A stretch of 18,296 nt of DNA from Nitrospiraceae bacterium UBA2600 (GCA_002339325.1 DDKK01000006.1:1-18296); one strand, 5' to 3'; positions 1-7,447 are shown, counted from the stretch's first letter. A program made the numbers and translations. The notes: a model not told the origin generated them from the letters alone.

Positions 1-1635
1 TTTCATTATAGCAAAAAATTTACTTAAGGGATTTCTGTTTTGCCTGTAGTTTTTAAAAACTTTTACTATTAATATTATCATTAACATTGATAAAATAGCG
101 GCTATTATAAATTTTCTATTAATTTTTAGTTCGGGCGGTTTTATGGATTTAACAATTTTCAGTTGAGTCATCAGGTCATAATCAATGATTACGGCGTTCC
201 AGAGATAATCAATAATATGAAAAATCATTGGTTCTGCTGTTCTTAAAATTCTACCGGAAGGGTCAAATCTATGCCATTGTCCGTCTATCCATGCCTCCAC
301 CCACAAATGGGCATCGGAAGCTTTGATTATATAGTAATTGCCGAACTTATTATATGTTCCTCCTCTAAATCCGCCTACAACTCTCGAAGGAATGCCTTTT
401 ATTCTTAACATTATAGCCATTGAAGTGGCAAAGTATTCGCAGTTACCAGTTTTTTTATTGAATAGAAAATCTTCCAGTGGATTTTCTCCAGAAGGTAAGT
501 TTCTTAAAGAATATCTGTAATTAGAAAGAAATTTTGTAATTTCCCTTGCTGTTTCCTTTTCATTGGTGGCTTTTTCAGTAATCTGTTTTGTAAGTTTCTT
601 AACTCTTTCTGATAGATTTACTGGAAGTTTGAGATAATGCTCCGATGGAGAGTAATCTATTATCGTCGGGTTTATCTGTGAGACAGCAGTGTATTTCAGG
701 GGTTTATCTATGGAAAAGTTTGTTCTGAAAGTTGCTGGCTCTTCAATTGTAACGTGCCTAATAAATACATTTGAAGGATAGTCAAGCGTAGGCAGATAAT
801 TCTCTGTAAAAGGTTCTAAAACAGCCGTATAGGTTATTGGTTGCCCTTTGATAGAGATTTTATTCTCTCTAAAAAGAGTTTTTGTCCATTTTTTTCCATC
901 AAAATTATCAAAAGTGATTACCCTCCAATATAAGTCTCTGTCTGAGAGTTCCCTTACTTGCACTCTCATCACAGTTGTAGAGTCTTCTTCAATAACAGCG
1001 ACACTTCCAAGATTTACAACAGAAGTAAATCCTGTTTTGGACTTATTTATTGAGAGATTCATCAGAGGATATGGTGTTCTTGGAAGAGTAAAGAAAAAAA
1101 ATGCACTCATAGGAATTGAAATAGTAGCTATCAATAATGATATTTTGAAAAAGCTTAGCAACCTCAAATTGGATATATTCTTTTCATTTGTATCCTTAAA
1201 ATAGGCAAGAAGTAATATTGACATAACAGAGAGTATGAGGATAAAAATCAACCGTATTAGAAAATTCAATGACATGTCTACGAGGGATGACCCACCAAGT
1301 AAAAAAATGGCAATCAGGTAAATTTGAAGATATTCTCGTGGTGTTTTTCTTCCTATCATCCTGATGGAGAGTATGGCTGTCAAAGCTTCAAGAGAGGGAG
1401 TTAATATATCCTCGTATGATAACTTTAAAAAAGAGAGCACAATAAAAAAAACTGAAAAAACATTCAAAATCCACGAGGGTAGAAAAAATTTTTTAATGTG
1501 AAATACGATTGAGATAGTTAAAAAAACAGCAAAAATCAGACTTATGTGGAATGAAACAAATGTATATACGCCGGTGAAAGGTATGATAACAATAATCAAA
1601 CTTAAAATAAACAGTATATTATCTATTTTCTTCAT
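1..1635 (-). CDS. Transglutaminase-like membrane protein (TgpA/DUF3488 type), 3' end cut by window
   Basis: I translated this frame by hand from the ATG at 1635 to the left edge: 545 codons without a stop, so the C-terminus lies outside. The N-terminal ~175 residues are a series of hydrophobic segments (about 6-25, 26-45, 50-65, 100-140, 154-172), as in the DUF3488/TgpA family. A soluble region follows, then a transglutaminase core with the Cys-His-Asp triad: C399 in GNCEYFATS, H443 in DAHLWVEAW, D458 in RFDPS. A last membrane segment lies near 508-526. In this family the papain-like domain faces outside the cytoplasm and the gene sits with DUF58 and MoxR genes, as here. It overlaps the end of the DUF58 gene by 17 bases and has no clear ribosome binding site, so translation is probably coupled. 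The substrate is unknown; a role in cell-envelope protein processing is inferred from the family. Confidence 0.9.
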   Translation of the reverse strand, partial: MKKIDNILFILSLIIVIIPFTGVYTFVSFHISLIFAVFLTISIVFHIKKFFLPSWILNVFSVFFIVLSFLKLSYEDILTPSLEALTAILSIRMIGRKTPREYLQIYLIAIFLLGGSSLVDMSLNFLIRLIFILILSVMSILLLAYFKDTNEKNISNLRLLSFFKISLLIATISIPMSAFFFFTLPRTPYPLMNLSINKSKTGFTSVVNLGSVAVIEEDSTTVMRVQVRELSDRDLYWRVITFDNFDGKKWTKTLFRENKISIKGQPITYTAVLEPFTENYLPTLDYPSNVFIRHVTIEEPATFRTNFSIDKPLKYTAVSQINPTIIDYSPSEHYLKLPVNLSERVKKLTKQITEKATNEKETAREITKFLSNYRYSLRNLPSGENPLEDFLFNKKTGNCEYFATSMAIMLRIKGIPSRVVGGFRGGTYNKFGNYYIIKASDAHLWVEAWIDGQWHRFDPSGRILRTAEPMIFHIIDYLWNAVIIDYDLMTQLKIVKSIKPPELKINRKFIIAAILSMLMIILIVKVFKNYRQNRNPLSKFFAIMK

Positions 1636-2512
1636 AGGTTGACAGAAAATATAGCATTTTTCTAATATGACCTTTCCCATGTTGAGCTTTAAAGAATGCC
1701 TCCTTTGTCTTTAATCCCACAGGATTGCCATTTTTTGAGATAGCAATAATCGCATAGGTGGCTTTTCCGATTTTTTCTTCTAAAGAGCCTGAGAAGTCGT
1801 CGAGATTTATTATTACAGAGCTTGTCATAAAAGGCGATAGCTCTTTAGTTTTAAGGGATGTAGTTTTCGCACTGGCTTTCCAGTGGATATATTTAAGCGG
1901 GTCTCCTTCTTTATAAGTTCTAACTCCAGACAAATCACCTTCGTAGGCGAAATCTCTTGATGATTTTACATTTTCTCTTTCATGAGAATTTGAAATTAAA
2001 AAAGGAATTTCGCATTTTATTGGATGTGGAAAAACTGTAATTTGTAGATTATAATTCAATATGTTAGCTCTTCTGAAAAAATAAAAGGGGAAATATGATG
2101 AAAATGTTATTTTTTCTAATTTATGAATGCCTCTCGTCGAAAAAGTTAAGCCTATATTAAATGTTTCTTTATCTTTCAAATAAGGAATGACAGTCTCTTT
2201 GTCAAAAATTTTTATTCGCAGAAGAAATTTTGCGTATGGACTTTTATTTTTAGCTGTTACTCTGAATAAAGCTGTTTTCAGGGCAAAAATCTCAGCAGGA
2301 GGCTCTATTGAAATTTGGAGATTTTTTAAGTTAAAGAAAGACAAAATTCCACTAATTGCCATAACGCTCAGCAGAAAAGATAATATTAAAAATAAAAGAT
2401 TGTTACCAGTGTTTACAGCTCCAAATCCAATAAGAAGGGTGATGCCTGTATATATCCATCCTGTTTTTGTAATCTTTACGGAGGTGTGGAGATATTTTCT
2501 AAGATTGATAAT
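1619..2512 (-). CDS. DUF58 family protein, probably starting at a non-canonical ATT/ATC codon
   Basis: DUF58 proteins accompany MoxR ATPases and often resemble von Willebrand A domains; their biochemical role is not established. The signature GDPLKYIHWKASAKT is clear in the C-terminal half. The first ATG (2362) would give only 247 residues and would start inside a conserved membrane segment. The frame stays open upstream and encodes the usual DUF58 N-terminus: a basic stretch, then TGWIYTGITLLIGFGAVNTG and a second hydrophobic helix reaching the 2362 ATG. No ATG, GTG or TTG exists between the in-frame stop near 2528 and that region. The best starts are ATT at 2512 or ATC at 2509, just after GAGGTGAT, an excellent Shine-Dalgarno match. 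From 2512 the protein has 297 residues. The start overlaps the moxR end. An undetected frameshift or sequencing error is the alternative. Family call is sure; start is not. Confidence 0.87.
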   Translation of the reverse strand: MINLRKYLHTSVKITKTGWIYTGITLLIGFGAVNTGNNLLFLILSFLLSVMAISGILSFFNLKNLQISIEPPAEIFALKTALFRVTAKNKSPYAKFLLRIKIFDKETVIPYLKDKETFNIGLTFSTRGIHKLEKITFSSYFPFYFFRRANILNYNLQITVFPHPIKCEIPFLISNSHERENVKSSRDFAYEGDLSGVRTYKEGDPLKYIHWKASAKTTSLKTKELSPFMTSSVIINLDDFSGSLEEKIGKATYAIIAISKNGNPVGLKTKEAFFKAQHGKGHIRKMLYFLSTYEENR

Positions 2513-3405
2513 ATCACCTCTTCTTTAGACATTACCTCTTCTTTTAGTATGATTCGATGGGGAACTAAATAGGGTATAAGCTCTTTTATATCCTCAGGAA
2601 TTACATAATCTCTTCCGCTGAAGTAGGCAAAGCTTTTAGCTGCATAGGTTATGGCAATTCCGGCTCGTGTAGAAAGACCAAGTAGAATTCTACAGTCTTT
2701 TCTCGTTTCATTTATGAATTGCAAAAGCCAGTTTATTATTTTATCTGAAATATATACCTTCCTTATTTTTGCCTGAAGTTCTAATATTTCCTCTTTATCC
2801 ATCAAGGGAAGTATATTATGGATTCTGTCTCTCGAACTCCCTCCTTTTAATATTTCTCTTTCAGCTTCAATTTGCGGATATCCTATGCTTATTTTCATCA
2901 TAAATCGGTCAAGTTGACCTTCAGGTAAGGGAAAGGTGCCAAATGTTTCTATGGGATTTTGAGTGGCAATAACAAAGAAAGGTTGATTTAGCTTGTAGGT
3001 TCTTCCGTCAACGGTTACTTGTTCTTCAGCCATTGCTTCGAGGAGAGCAGACTGAGTTTTTGGAGTTGCCCTATTTATTTCGTCTACAAGAACAATGTTG
3101 TTTAGTATAGGACCTGGTTTAAATTCAAATTCACCGGTATTTTTGTTATAAATAGAAAGTCCTGTAATATCGGTTGGTAAAAGGTCATTAGTGCACTGAA
3201 TTCTTCCAAAAGAGAGATTAAGGACTTTTGACAGAGCAATTGCAAGAGAAGTTTTTCCAAGCCCGGGGAAGTCCTCTATTAGTAGATGTCCTTTCGAAAA
3301 TATAGCAATTAAAGATAGAATTAAAGCTTTCTCTTTTCCCTGTAGATACTCTTGGAGATAGCTTATAATCTCAAGTATTTTCTGATTTTTTATTCTTTCA
3401 ATCAT
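2476..3405 (-). CDS. MoxR family AAA+ ATPase
   Basis: MoxR ATPases act as chaperone-like factors that assemble or activate partner proteins, often metal-dependent or envelope complexes. Visible motifs: Walker A around residues 47-52 (PGLGKT), Walker B VLVDEINRA at 105-113, sensor 1 ATQNP at 147-151, PEGQLDRF with the presumed arginine finger at 161-168, and the C-terminal lid region. At 309 residues it has the usual length. The ATG at 3405 fits the family N-terminus. It has no ordinary ribosome binding site: the bases just before it form the right arm of a GC-rich hairpin (3407-3430). The DUF58 and transglutaminase genes follow with overlaps, so the three form one module. A partner inside this module is likely but the molecular target is unknown. 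Confidence 0.95.
   Translation of the reverse strand: MIERIKNQKILEIISYLQEYLQGKEKALILSLIAIFSKGHLLIEDFPGLGKTSLAIALSKVLNLSFGRIQCTNDLLPTDITGLSIYNKNTGEFEFKPGPILNNIVLVDEINRATPKTQSALLEAMAEEQVTVDGRTYKLNQPFFVIATQNPIETFGTFPLPEGQLDRFMMKISIGYPQIEAEREILKGGSSRDRIHNILPLMDKEEILELQAKIRKVYISDKIINWLLQFINETRKDCRILLGLSTRAGIAITYAAKSFAYFSGRDYVIPEDIKELIPYLVPHRIILKEEVMSKEEVILSILENISTPP
2513..2520 (-). promoter_or_regulatory. Strong Shine-Dalgarno inside moxR for the DUF58 gene
   Basis: Read on the minus strand this is GAGGTGAT, an 8-base match to the consensus complement of the 16S rRNA tail. Measured from GAGG, ATT at 2512 is 4 bases away and ATC at 2509 is 7 bases away. It lies in the last codons of moxR and is the main reason to place the DUF58 start here rather than at 2362. 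Confidence 0.5.
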
Positions 3406-3406
3406 A

Positions 3407-3430
3407 AAGAGGGGGAATTAACCCCCTCTT
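3407..3430 (-). other. GC-rich hairpin between ppaC and moxR
   Basis: A perfect 9-base-pair stem (AAGAGGGGG with CCCCCTCTT) closes a 6-base AT loop. It starts five bases after the ppaC stop and ends one base before the moxR ATG. It resembles an intrinsic terminator but has only a short T run on either strand. On the moxR mRNA its G-rich left arm is the only purine-rich stretch near the start. It could attenuate transcription, stabilise the ppaC mRNA end or control moxR translation. Confidence 0.55.
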
Positions 3431-3435
3431 CTATT

Positions 3436-4335
3436 TTAACCCTCCAGATAAACCTTTTCAACAGGTGGAGCTACCTGTTTCTTACGGGAAAGTACTCCTG
3501 GTAACCATACAGAAGGACCTGAGACTTTTACATTAAAGGCCTTTTCAATTTTGGCTGCATCGCCGGAGTAGAAAAGCTCTGTGCCTTCTTTTACTATGTC
3601 TGTTGCCATGAAGATTACCATATCATAGCCTTTGCTGCTCTTTAGGTCATTTAGATATTTTACGAATTCATCTTTGCGCTCATAAACTTCTTCTATGTCT
3701 ACTAATTCAGTCTGTCCGATGCCGACTTTCAGGCCTTTGAAGTCATAATCTTTGAAGTCTACATGGACAACATCGGCAATTGGTTTTCCTTTAATGCTTG
3801 CTTTAGCTTTTTTAAGGTCTACGCCGAATTTTGTCAAATCGGAAATACCTGCTACTGCTGCAAGTTCTGCGGCTATCTTTTTGTCTTCTTCTGTTGTTGT
3901 AGGAGATTTAAATATTACTGTATCGGAGAGAATAGCAGATAGAAGAAGGCCAGCATAAGTTTTGTTTGCCTTTACTTCGTTTGGAAACATCTTTGCAATT
4001 ACTGTTGCAGTGCTACCTACAGGCTCAACATGGATGAAAATAGGGTCTGGATAGTTGAAGTTCATCTTATGATGGTCAATAATTGCAAGAACTTTCTCTG
4101 CTCCGTCAACTCTTTGCTTTTCTTCATTGTGGTCAACCAAAACAAGTGTTTTGCCTGCTGCATTTTCTAAAATTTCCGGGGCAGAGACTCCGAACTGTTT
4201 CAGGGCAAATTCTGTCTCTTCGTTGATTGGACCTGCCGTTGCTGCCTTATAACCTTTAATACCCGCGTAGACAATGGCAGAACAGACTGTGTCTGTGTCT
4301 GGTGCTTTGTGTCCGATTACATAAATATCGCTCAT
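3436..4335 (-). CDS. ppaC: Manganese-dependent (family II) inorganic pyrophosphatase
   Basis: Hydrolyses pyrophosphate to phosphate in the cytoplasm, pulling biosynthetic reactions forward. It is a DHH-family enzyme: the metal-binding motif GHKAPDTD (H9, D13, D15), VDHNE (D68), the DHH signature IDHHK (D87-H88-H89) and a further aspartate in LSDTV (D138) are all present. The C-terminal DHHA2 domain carries SRKKQ near residues 283-287, which in this family binds the phosphate. The 299 residues match the family. No CBS or DRTGG insert is present, so it is the simple, non-nucleotide-regulated type. The start has a strong AGGAGG five bases upstream and a possible promoter at 4376-4405. It runs toward the MoxR module, separated from it by a hairpin, and may be partly cotranscribed with it. 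Confidence 0.95.
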   Translation of the reverse strand: MSDIYVIGHKAPDTDTVCSAIVYAGIKGYKAATAGPINEETEFALKQFGVSAPEILENAAGKTLVLVDHNEEKQRVDGAEKVLAIIDHHKMNFNYPDPIFIHVEPVGSTATVIAKMFPNEVKANKTYAGLLLSAILSDTVIFKSPTTTEEDKKIAAELAAVAGISDLTKFGVDLKKAKASIKGKPIADVVHVDFKDYDFKGLKVGIGQTELVDIEEVYERKDEFVKYLNDLKSSKGYDMVIFMATDIVKEGTELFYSGDAAKIEKAFNVKVSGPSVWLPGVLSRKKQVAPPVEKVYLEG

Positions 4336-4375
4336 ATAACCCTCCTGAAAGTTTATTTTTTTGAAAATTTAGAAA

Positions 4376-4405
4376 ATTTTGACAAGTTTAGCCTCAAAAA
4401 GTCAA
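4376..4405 (-). promoter_or_regulatory. Possible sigma-70-type promoter of ppaC
   Basis: On the minus strand TTGACT (4405-4400) and CAAAAT (4381-4376) are separated by 18 bases. This would place the transcript start near 4368, about 33 bases before the ATG, leaving room for the AGGAGG site at 4346-4341. The -10 box is a weak match, so this is tentative. The gap 4336-4437 holds nothing else I can support. Confidence 0.35.
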
Positions 4406-4437
4406 GAAAATAATCATTAAAATTTAAAATAGGCTTA

Positions 4438-4890
4438 TTAAAGATTGTCAAGCAACTTTTTTACTGAAATTTTTAGCTCAGGATGAATAAATTCAGATGC
4501 TATTTCGCATAGAGGCTTAAGAACAAAGTCTCTTTTATGCATAAGTGGATGGGGAATTGTAAGAACTTCGCTCTTTAAAATTATGTTGTTGTAAAAAATT
4601 ATATCTATATCAATTACTCTCGGCCCGTATTTTATTGTTTTCTTTCTACCCATTTTATTTTCTATTTCCTTTATTAGCTTCAATAAATCATATGGCTCAA
4701 GAAGAGTTAATCCTTCCATAGCCATGTTGAGAAACTCTGGTTGTTTTTCGTAACCCCAAGGAGCAGTCTCATAAATGGAGGATTTTTTTAGGATTACTAT
4801 TCCCTCATTTTTCAATTCTGATAGGGCAGTCTCAAGATTTTTCTCTCTGTCGCCTAAATTAGAACCAAGAGAAAGATAAATTAAGTTCAT
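4438..4890 (-). CDS. folK: 2-amino-4-hydroxy-6-hydroxymethyldihydropteridine pyrophosphokinase (HPPK)
   Basis: Transfers pyrophosphate from ATP to 6-hydroxymethyl-7,8-dihydropterin, a step of folate synthesis in the cytoplasm. The HPPK landmarks are all visible: SLGSNLGDR at 7-15, SSIYETAPWGYEKQPEFLN at 37-55, and GPRVIDIDI at 89-97 with the two magnesium-binding aspartates D94 and D96. The TIPHPLMHKRDFVLKPL segment at 111-127 follows. The length of 150 residues is normal and there is no fusion to FolB or FolP. It is divergent from the LeuT-like gene across a 92-base gap and stands alone, without other folate genes. There is no Shine-Dalgarno before the ATG; a -10-like TAATAT ends six bases upstream, which suggests a leaderless message. 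Confidence 0.96.
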   Translation of the reverse strand: MNLIYLSLGSNLGDREKNLETALSELKNEGIVILKKSSIYETAPWGYEKQPEFLNMAMEGLTLLEPYDLLKLIKEIENKMGRKKTIKYGPRVIDIDIIFYNNIILKSEVLTIPHPLMHKRDFVLKPLCEIASEFIHPELKISVKKLLDNL

Positions 4891-4896
4891 GCAAGT

Positions 4897-4926
4897 ATAT
4901 TAAAATATTTATCCTTTAAGGTGAAA
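4897..4926 (-). promoter_or_regulatory. Possible promoter for a leaderless folK mRNA
   Basis: On the minus strand TTTCAC (4926-4921) and TAATAT (4902-4897) are 18 bases apart. The -10 box ends six bases before the ATG, so initiation about seven bases downstream would fall at or next to the start codon. No purine-rich ribosome binding site is present. Confidence 0.35.
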
Positions 4927-4942
4927 TAGGTTGCGTTAAACC

Positions 4943-4971
4943 TTCTATTATTAAAGAAAATTGATTATAAT
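4943..4971 (+). promoter_or_regulatory. Promoter of the LeuT-like/biotin operon, close to the start codon
   Basis: A perfect TATAAT lies at 4966-4971, with TTCTAT at 4943-4948 as a partial -35 box and a 17-base spacer. The ATG at 4983 is only 11 bases past the -10 box, so the predicted 5' leader is about 5 bases. No Shine-Dalgarno is seen before the ATG. Confidence 0.5.
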
Positions 4972-4982
4972 AATCTAAATAA

Positions 4983-6509
4983 ATGGAAGGAAGAGAGAGA
5001 TGGCAATCTAAATTAGGCCTTATTCTCGCTACAGCAGGTAATGCTGTAGGACTGGGTAATATTTTGAGATTTCCTTCTAAAGCTGCCCTCTATGGTGGTG
5101 GAGCCTTTATGGTTCCATACTTTATAGCTTTCTTACTCATGGGTTTGCCTCTTATGATTATAGAATGGGTCATAGGGAGATATGCAGGCAAATACGGTCA
5201 TGGTTCAATGACAGGCATTTTAGGTTTATTTTTTAATCACAGCAGTTGGTCAAGAATTTTAGGTTCTATAGGTGTGGCAATTCCTGTTCTTATCTGTATG
5301 TATTATATCTACATTGAATCTTGGACACTCGGTTTTGCTTTTCTTTCACTTTTTAAACAGATGCCCCTACCTGTTCATACAGATATTCCTCAGGAGGCTG
5401 TAAAGCCTTATGTAAATTTTTTCAGAGATTATACAAATCCTTCGCTTATCGCCTATGTATTCCTTTTGATTACAATCGCAATAAACTGGTTTATTTTACA
5501 GAGGGGTGTTGCAAGAGGTATTGAAATAACTGCCAAAATCGGTATGCCTGCTATAATTCTTTTTGGTATTTTACTTGGAGTAATATCTCTTTCTACAAGA
5601 GACTGGTCTGGTGTTGAAGGGTTAAAGTTTATATATAATCTTAACTTCTCTGGTATTACTGACCCTAAGGTTTGGATAGAAGCCTCTGGACAGATATTTT
5701 TTACTCTATCACTTGGCATGGGTGCAATAGCTGTTTATGCCAGTTATGCTAAGCCAAAGGAAGATGTAGTGAAAGCAGGACTGTGGACTGCTGGAATTAA
5801 TGAATTTATCGAAGTAGTTATCGGTGCTTCTATTGCCATACCTGCTGCTTTTGCCATGTTTTCAGCAGTAGCAATACCAGAACTTGCAAAAGAGGGGACA
5901 TTTAGGCTTGGTTTTATGACAATGCCTGCGGTTCTTATGAACCTGCCTTTAGGATGGTTAGTTTCATTCATATGGTTTTTATTGTTATTCCTTGCTGCAT
6001 TAACATCTTCTTTAGCTCTTATTCAGCCTCTTATTGCTCTTTTTGAAGATGAGATGAAGTGGGAACACACAAAGGCCGTTACAGTGTCAATGAGTCTAAT
6101 AATCTTAGGTGCTCATTTTTCAGCTTTTGTTCCAAATTTTATTGATGAACTCGATTTCTGGGCTGGCTGTGTAATGCTCTTAATTTTTGGACTCATAGAG
6201 ATTATTGTTTTCATATGGATATTCGGAATAAACAATTTTTACAGGGAGTTAATACAGAACACTTCAATAAAACTTCCGAAGGCTTTTGTCTATGTAATAG
6301 CCTTTATATCTCCAGTGTTTTTAGCTTTCATTCTGTATTTCTGGGTAATAAAGGATTTTTCCAATGTTATAGAAGCAAAGGAATCAACAAAAGTTTTTGC
6401 CCGAGTTTTCATTGCCGTATTTCTATTATTCCTTTCAATAATAGCTGTTAAGAGTAGAGAGATAATTCTAAGGGACTTGAGATATTCAAGAATAATCAAA
6501 CAAAAATAA
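4983..6509 (+). CDS. Sodium-dependent amino acid symporter, LeuT-like (NSS/SNF family)
   Basis: Inner-membrane secondary transporter of the neurotransmitter:sodium symporter family, expected to import a small or hydrophobic amino acid with Na+. The 508 residues hold about twelve membrane segments. From memory of the Aquifex LeuT sequence the similarity is strong throughout. The unwound TM1 motif is AGNAVGLGN (18-26), and the TM6 site is QIFFTLSLGMG. The sodium-site asparagine is in INEFIEV, whose glutamate matches the LeuT residue that replaces chloride, and TM8 carries LTSS. Three pocket positions seem to differ from LeuT (Val to Ile in TM3, Phe to Met in TM6, Ile to Leu in TM8), so the preferred substrate may differ. 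The ATG at 4983 fits the family start. bioB follows after 20 bases on the same strand, suggesting one operon. Confidence 0.94.
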   Translation: MEGRERWQSKLGLILATAGNAVGLGNILRFPSKAALYGGGAFMVPYFIAFLLMGLPLMIIEWVIGRYAGKYGHGSMTGILGLFFNHSSWSRILGSIGVAIPVLICMYYIYIESWTLGFAFLSLFKQMPLPVHTDIPQEAVKPYVNFFRDYTNPSLIAYVFLLITIAINWFILQRGVARGIEITAKIGMPAIILFGILLGVISLSTRDWSGVEGLKFIYNLNFSGITDPKVWIEASGQIFFTLSLGMGAIAVYASYAKPKEDVVKAGLWTAGINEFIEVVIGASIAIPAAFAMFSAVAIPELAKEGTFRLGFMTMPAVLMNLPLGWLVSFIWFLLLFLAALTSSLALIQPLIALFEDEMKWEHTKAVTVSMSLIILGAHFSAFVPNFIDELDFWAGCVMLLIFGLIEIIVFIWIFGINNFYRELIQNTSIKLPKAFVYVIAFISPVFLAFILYFWVIKDFSNVIEAKESTKVFARVFIAVFLLFLSIIAVKSREIILRDLRYSRIIKQK

Positions 6510-6529
6510 CAAGTAAGAGGAAAGGCATT

Positions 6530-7447
6530 TTGTCACACTTAATTGAAGAGATAAACAAAAAGAGCATTTTGAAACTTTTTGTAGAAGCAACTTCCCTAAG
6601 AGAGAAATACAAGGGTAATAAAATCGAACTCTGTGCTATTGTAAACGCAAAGAGTGGTCTCTGTTCTGAAGACTGTGTTTTCTGTGCTCAGTCTTCAAGA
6701 TACAGAACAAATACTCCCGTATACCCTTTAATTGAGAAAGATGAGATAATAAAAAAAGCTAAAGAGGCAAAAGAGCATGGCGTTAAGAGATTTTCAATTG
6801 TCATAAGCGGAAGAAAGCCTGCAAAGAAAGAGTTAATAAAAATTGCCGATTATATTGAAGAATTAAGAAAGAGTGGTATTCATACTTGTGCCTCTCTTGG
6901 ACTTATTGAATATGACGCTATTAGTTATCTCAAGGATAGAGGCCTTGAAAGATTGCACTGCAATATTGAAACTTCAGAGAGGTTTTTCAGTAAAATATGC
7001 ACAACCCACAGATTCTCAGACAAACTTAGAACTCTTGAAGCTGCAAAGAGCGTAGGGCTATCTGTGTGCTCGGGAGGAGTATTTGGGATGGGTGAATCAT
7101 GGACAGACAGAGAAGAGATGGCAGTTTTCTTAAAAAAGCATGATGTAGATTCAATCCCTATAAATTTTCTTACACCCATTAAAGGCACGCCACTTGAAAA
7201 TTTAAAGCCTCTTGCACCATTTGAGGCTCTGAAGATAATTGTATTGTTTAGATTGGTTCTTCCAGAAAAAGATATAAGAGTCTGCGGAGGTAGACCCTTA
7301 CTTGGTGATTTTGCCTCTTGGATTTTTATTGCCGGGGCGAATGCTTTGATGACAGGAAATTATCTTACAACAACGGGAAGACATTACGTTGATGACTTAA
7401 AATTTATTGAAGCTCACGGTCTTGAGGTGGACAGTGTGGTCTGTTAG
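6530..7447 (+). CDS. bioB: Biotin synthase, anaerobe-type (radical SAM)
   Basis: Inserts sulfur into dethiobiotin to make biotin, using S-adenosylmethionine and iron-sulfur clusters. The radical-SAM cluster motif is CSEDCVFC (C45, C49, C52), followed by AQSS as in BioB. Compared from memory with E. coli BioB, the auxiliary-cluster ligand Cys128 matches C120, Cys188 matches C180 and Arg260 matches R250. Cys97 is replaced by S89 (RFSIVISGR), while a new cysteine, C252, appears in RVCGGR where E. coli has Ser262. The substrate/SAM region reads HCNIETS. These traits are shared with BioBs of clostridia and other anaerobes. The start is TTG at 6530, with AGAGGAAAGG upstream; no better ATG fits. The length of 305 residues is slightly short for the family. 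bioW overlaps its end, confirming the pathway. HydE and PylB are less likely. Confidence 0.93.
   Translation: MSHLIEEINKKSILKLFVEATSLREKYKGNKIELCAIVNAKSGLCSEDCVFCAQSSRYRTNTPVYPLIEKDEIIKKAKEAKEHGVKRFSIVISGRKPAKKELIKIADYIEELRKSGIHTCASLGLIEYDAISYLKDRGLERLHCNIETSERFFSKICTTHRFSDKLRTLEAAKSVGLSVCSGGVFGMGESWTDREEMAVFLKKHDVDSIPINFLTPIKGTPLENLKPLAPFEALKIIVLFRLVLPEKDIRVCGGRPLLGDFASWIFIAGANALMTGNYLTTTGRHYVDDLKFIEAHGLEVDSVVC
7424..7430 (+). promoter_or_regulatory. Ribosome binding site deciding the bioW start
   Basis: GAGGTGG inside the last codons of bioB. Its GAGG part ends six bases before GTG at 7434. This favours 7434 over the upstream TTG codons (7407, 7422) and the downstream ATG (7449), which would remove part of the conserved SVRMRAS motif. 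Confidence 0.6.

Noticed and set aside
848..1204. Plus-strand open frame of 118 codons
   Set aside because: It lies opposite the transglutaminase gene, whose minus-strand frame is open for 545 codons with a full catalytic triad. The plus-strand protein resembles nothing.
1619..2362. DUF58 gene starting at the ATG at 2362
   Set aside because: The frame continues upstream with the conserved TGWIYTG...GAVNTG membrane region; starting at 2362 would cut the protein inside its second hydrophobic helix.
4376..4405. Inverted repeat (TTGAC with GTCAA) as a repressor operator before ppaC
   Set aside because: The arms are only five bases and coincide with the putative -35 box; this is too weak to call.
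3436..4437. ppaC as an exopolyphosphatase or RecJ-like DHH protein
   Set aside because: The GHKAPDTD, VDHNE, IDHHK and SRKKQ motifs together with 299 residues are specific for family II pyrophosphatase.
7407..7433. bioW start at TTG 7407 or 7422
   Set aside because: These add residues absent from BioW homologues as I recall them, while GTG 7434 has a well-placed GAGGTGG and begins directly before SVRMRAS.
6530..7447. HydE or PylB instead of BioB
   Set aside because: The IETS stretch resembles those families. However, CSEDCVFCAQSS, VCSGG, the Arg ligand region and the adjoining bioW point to biotin synthase.
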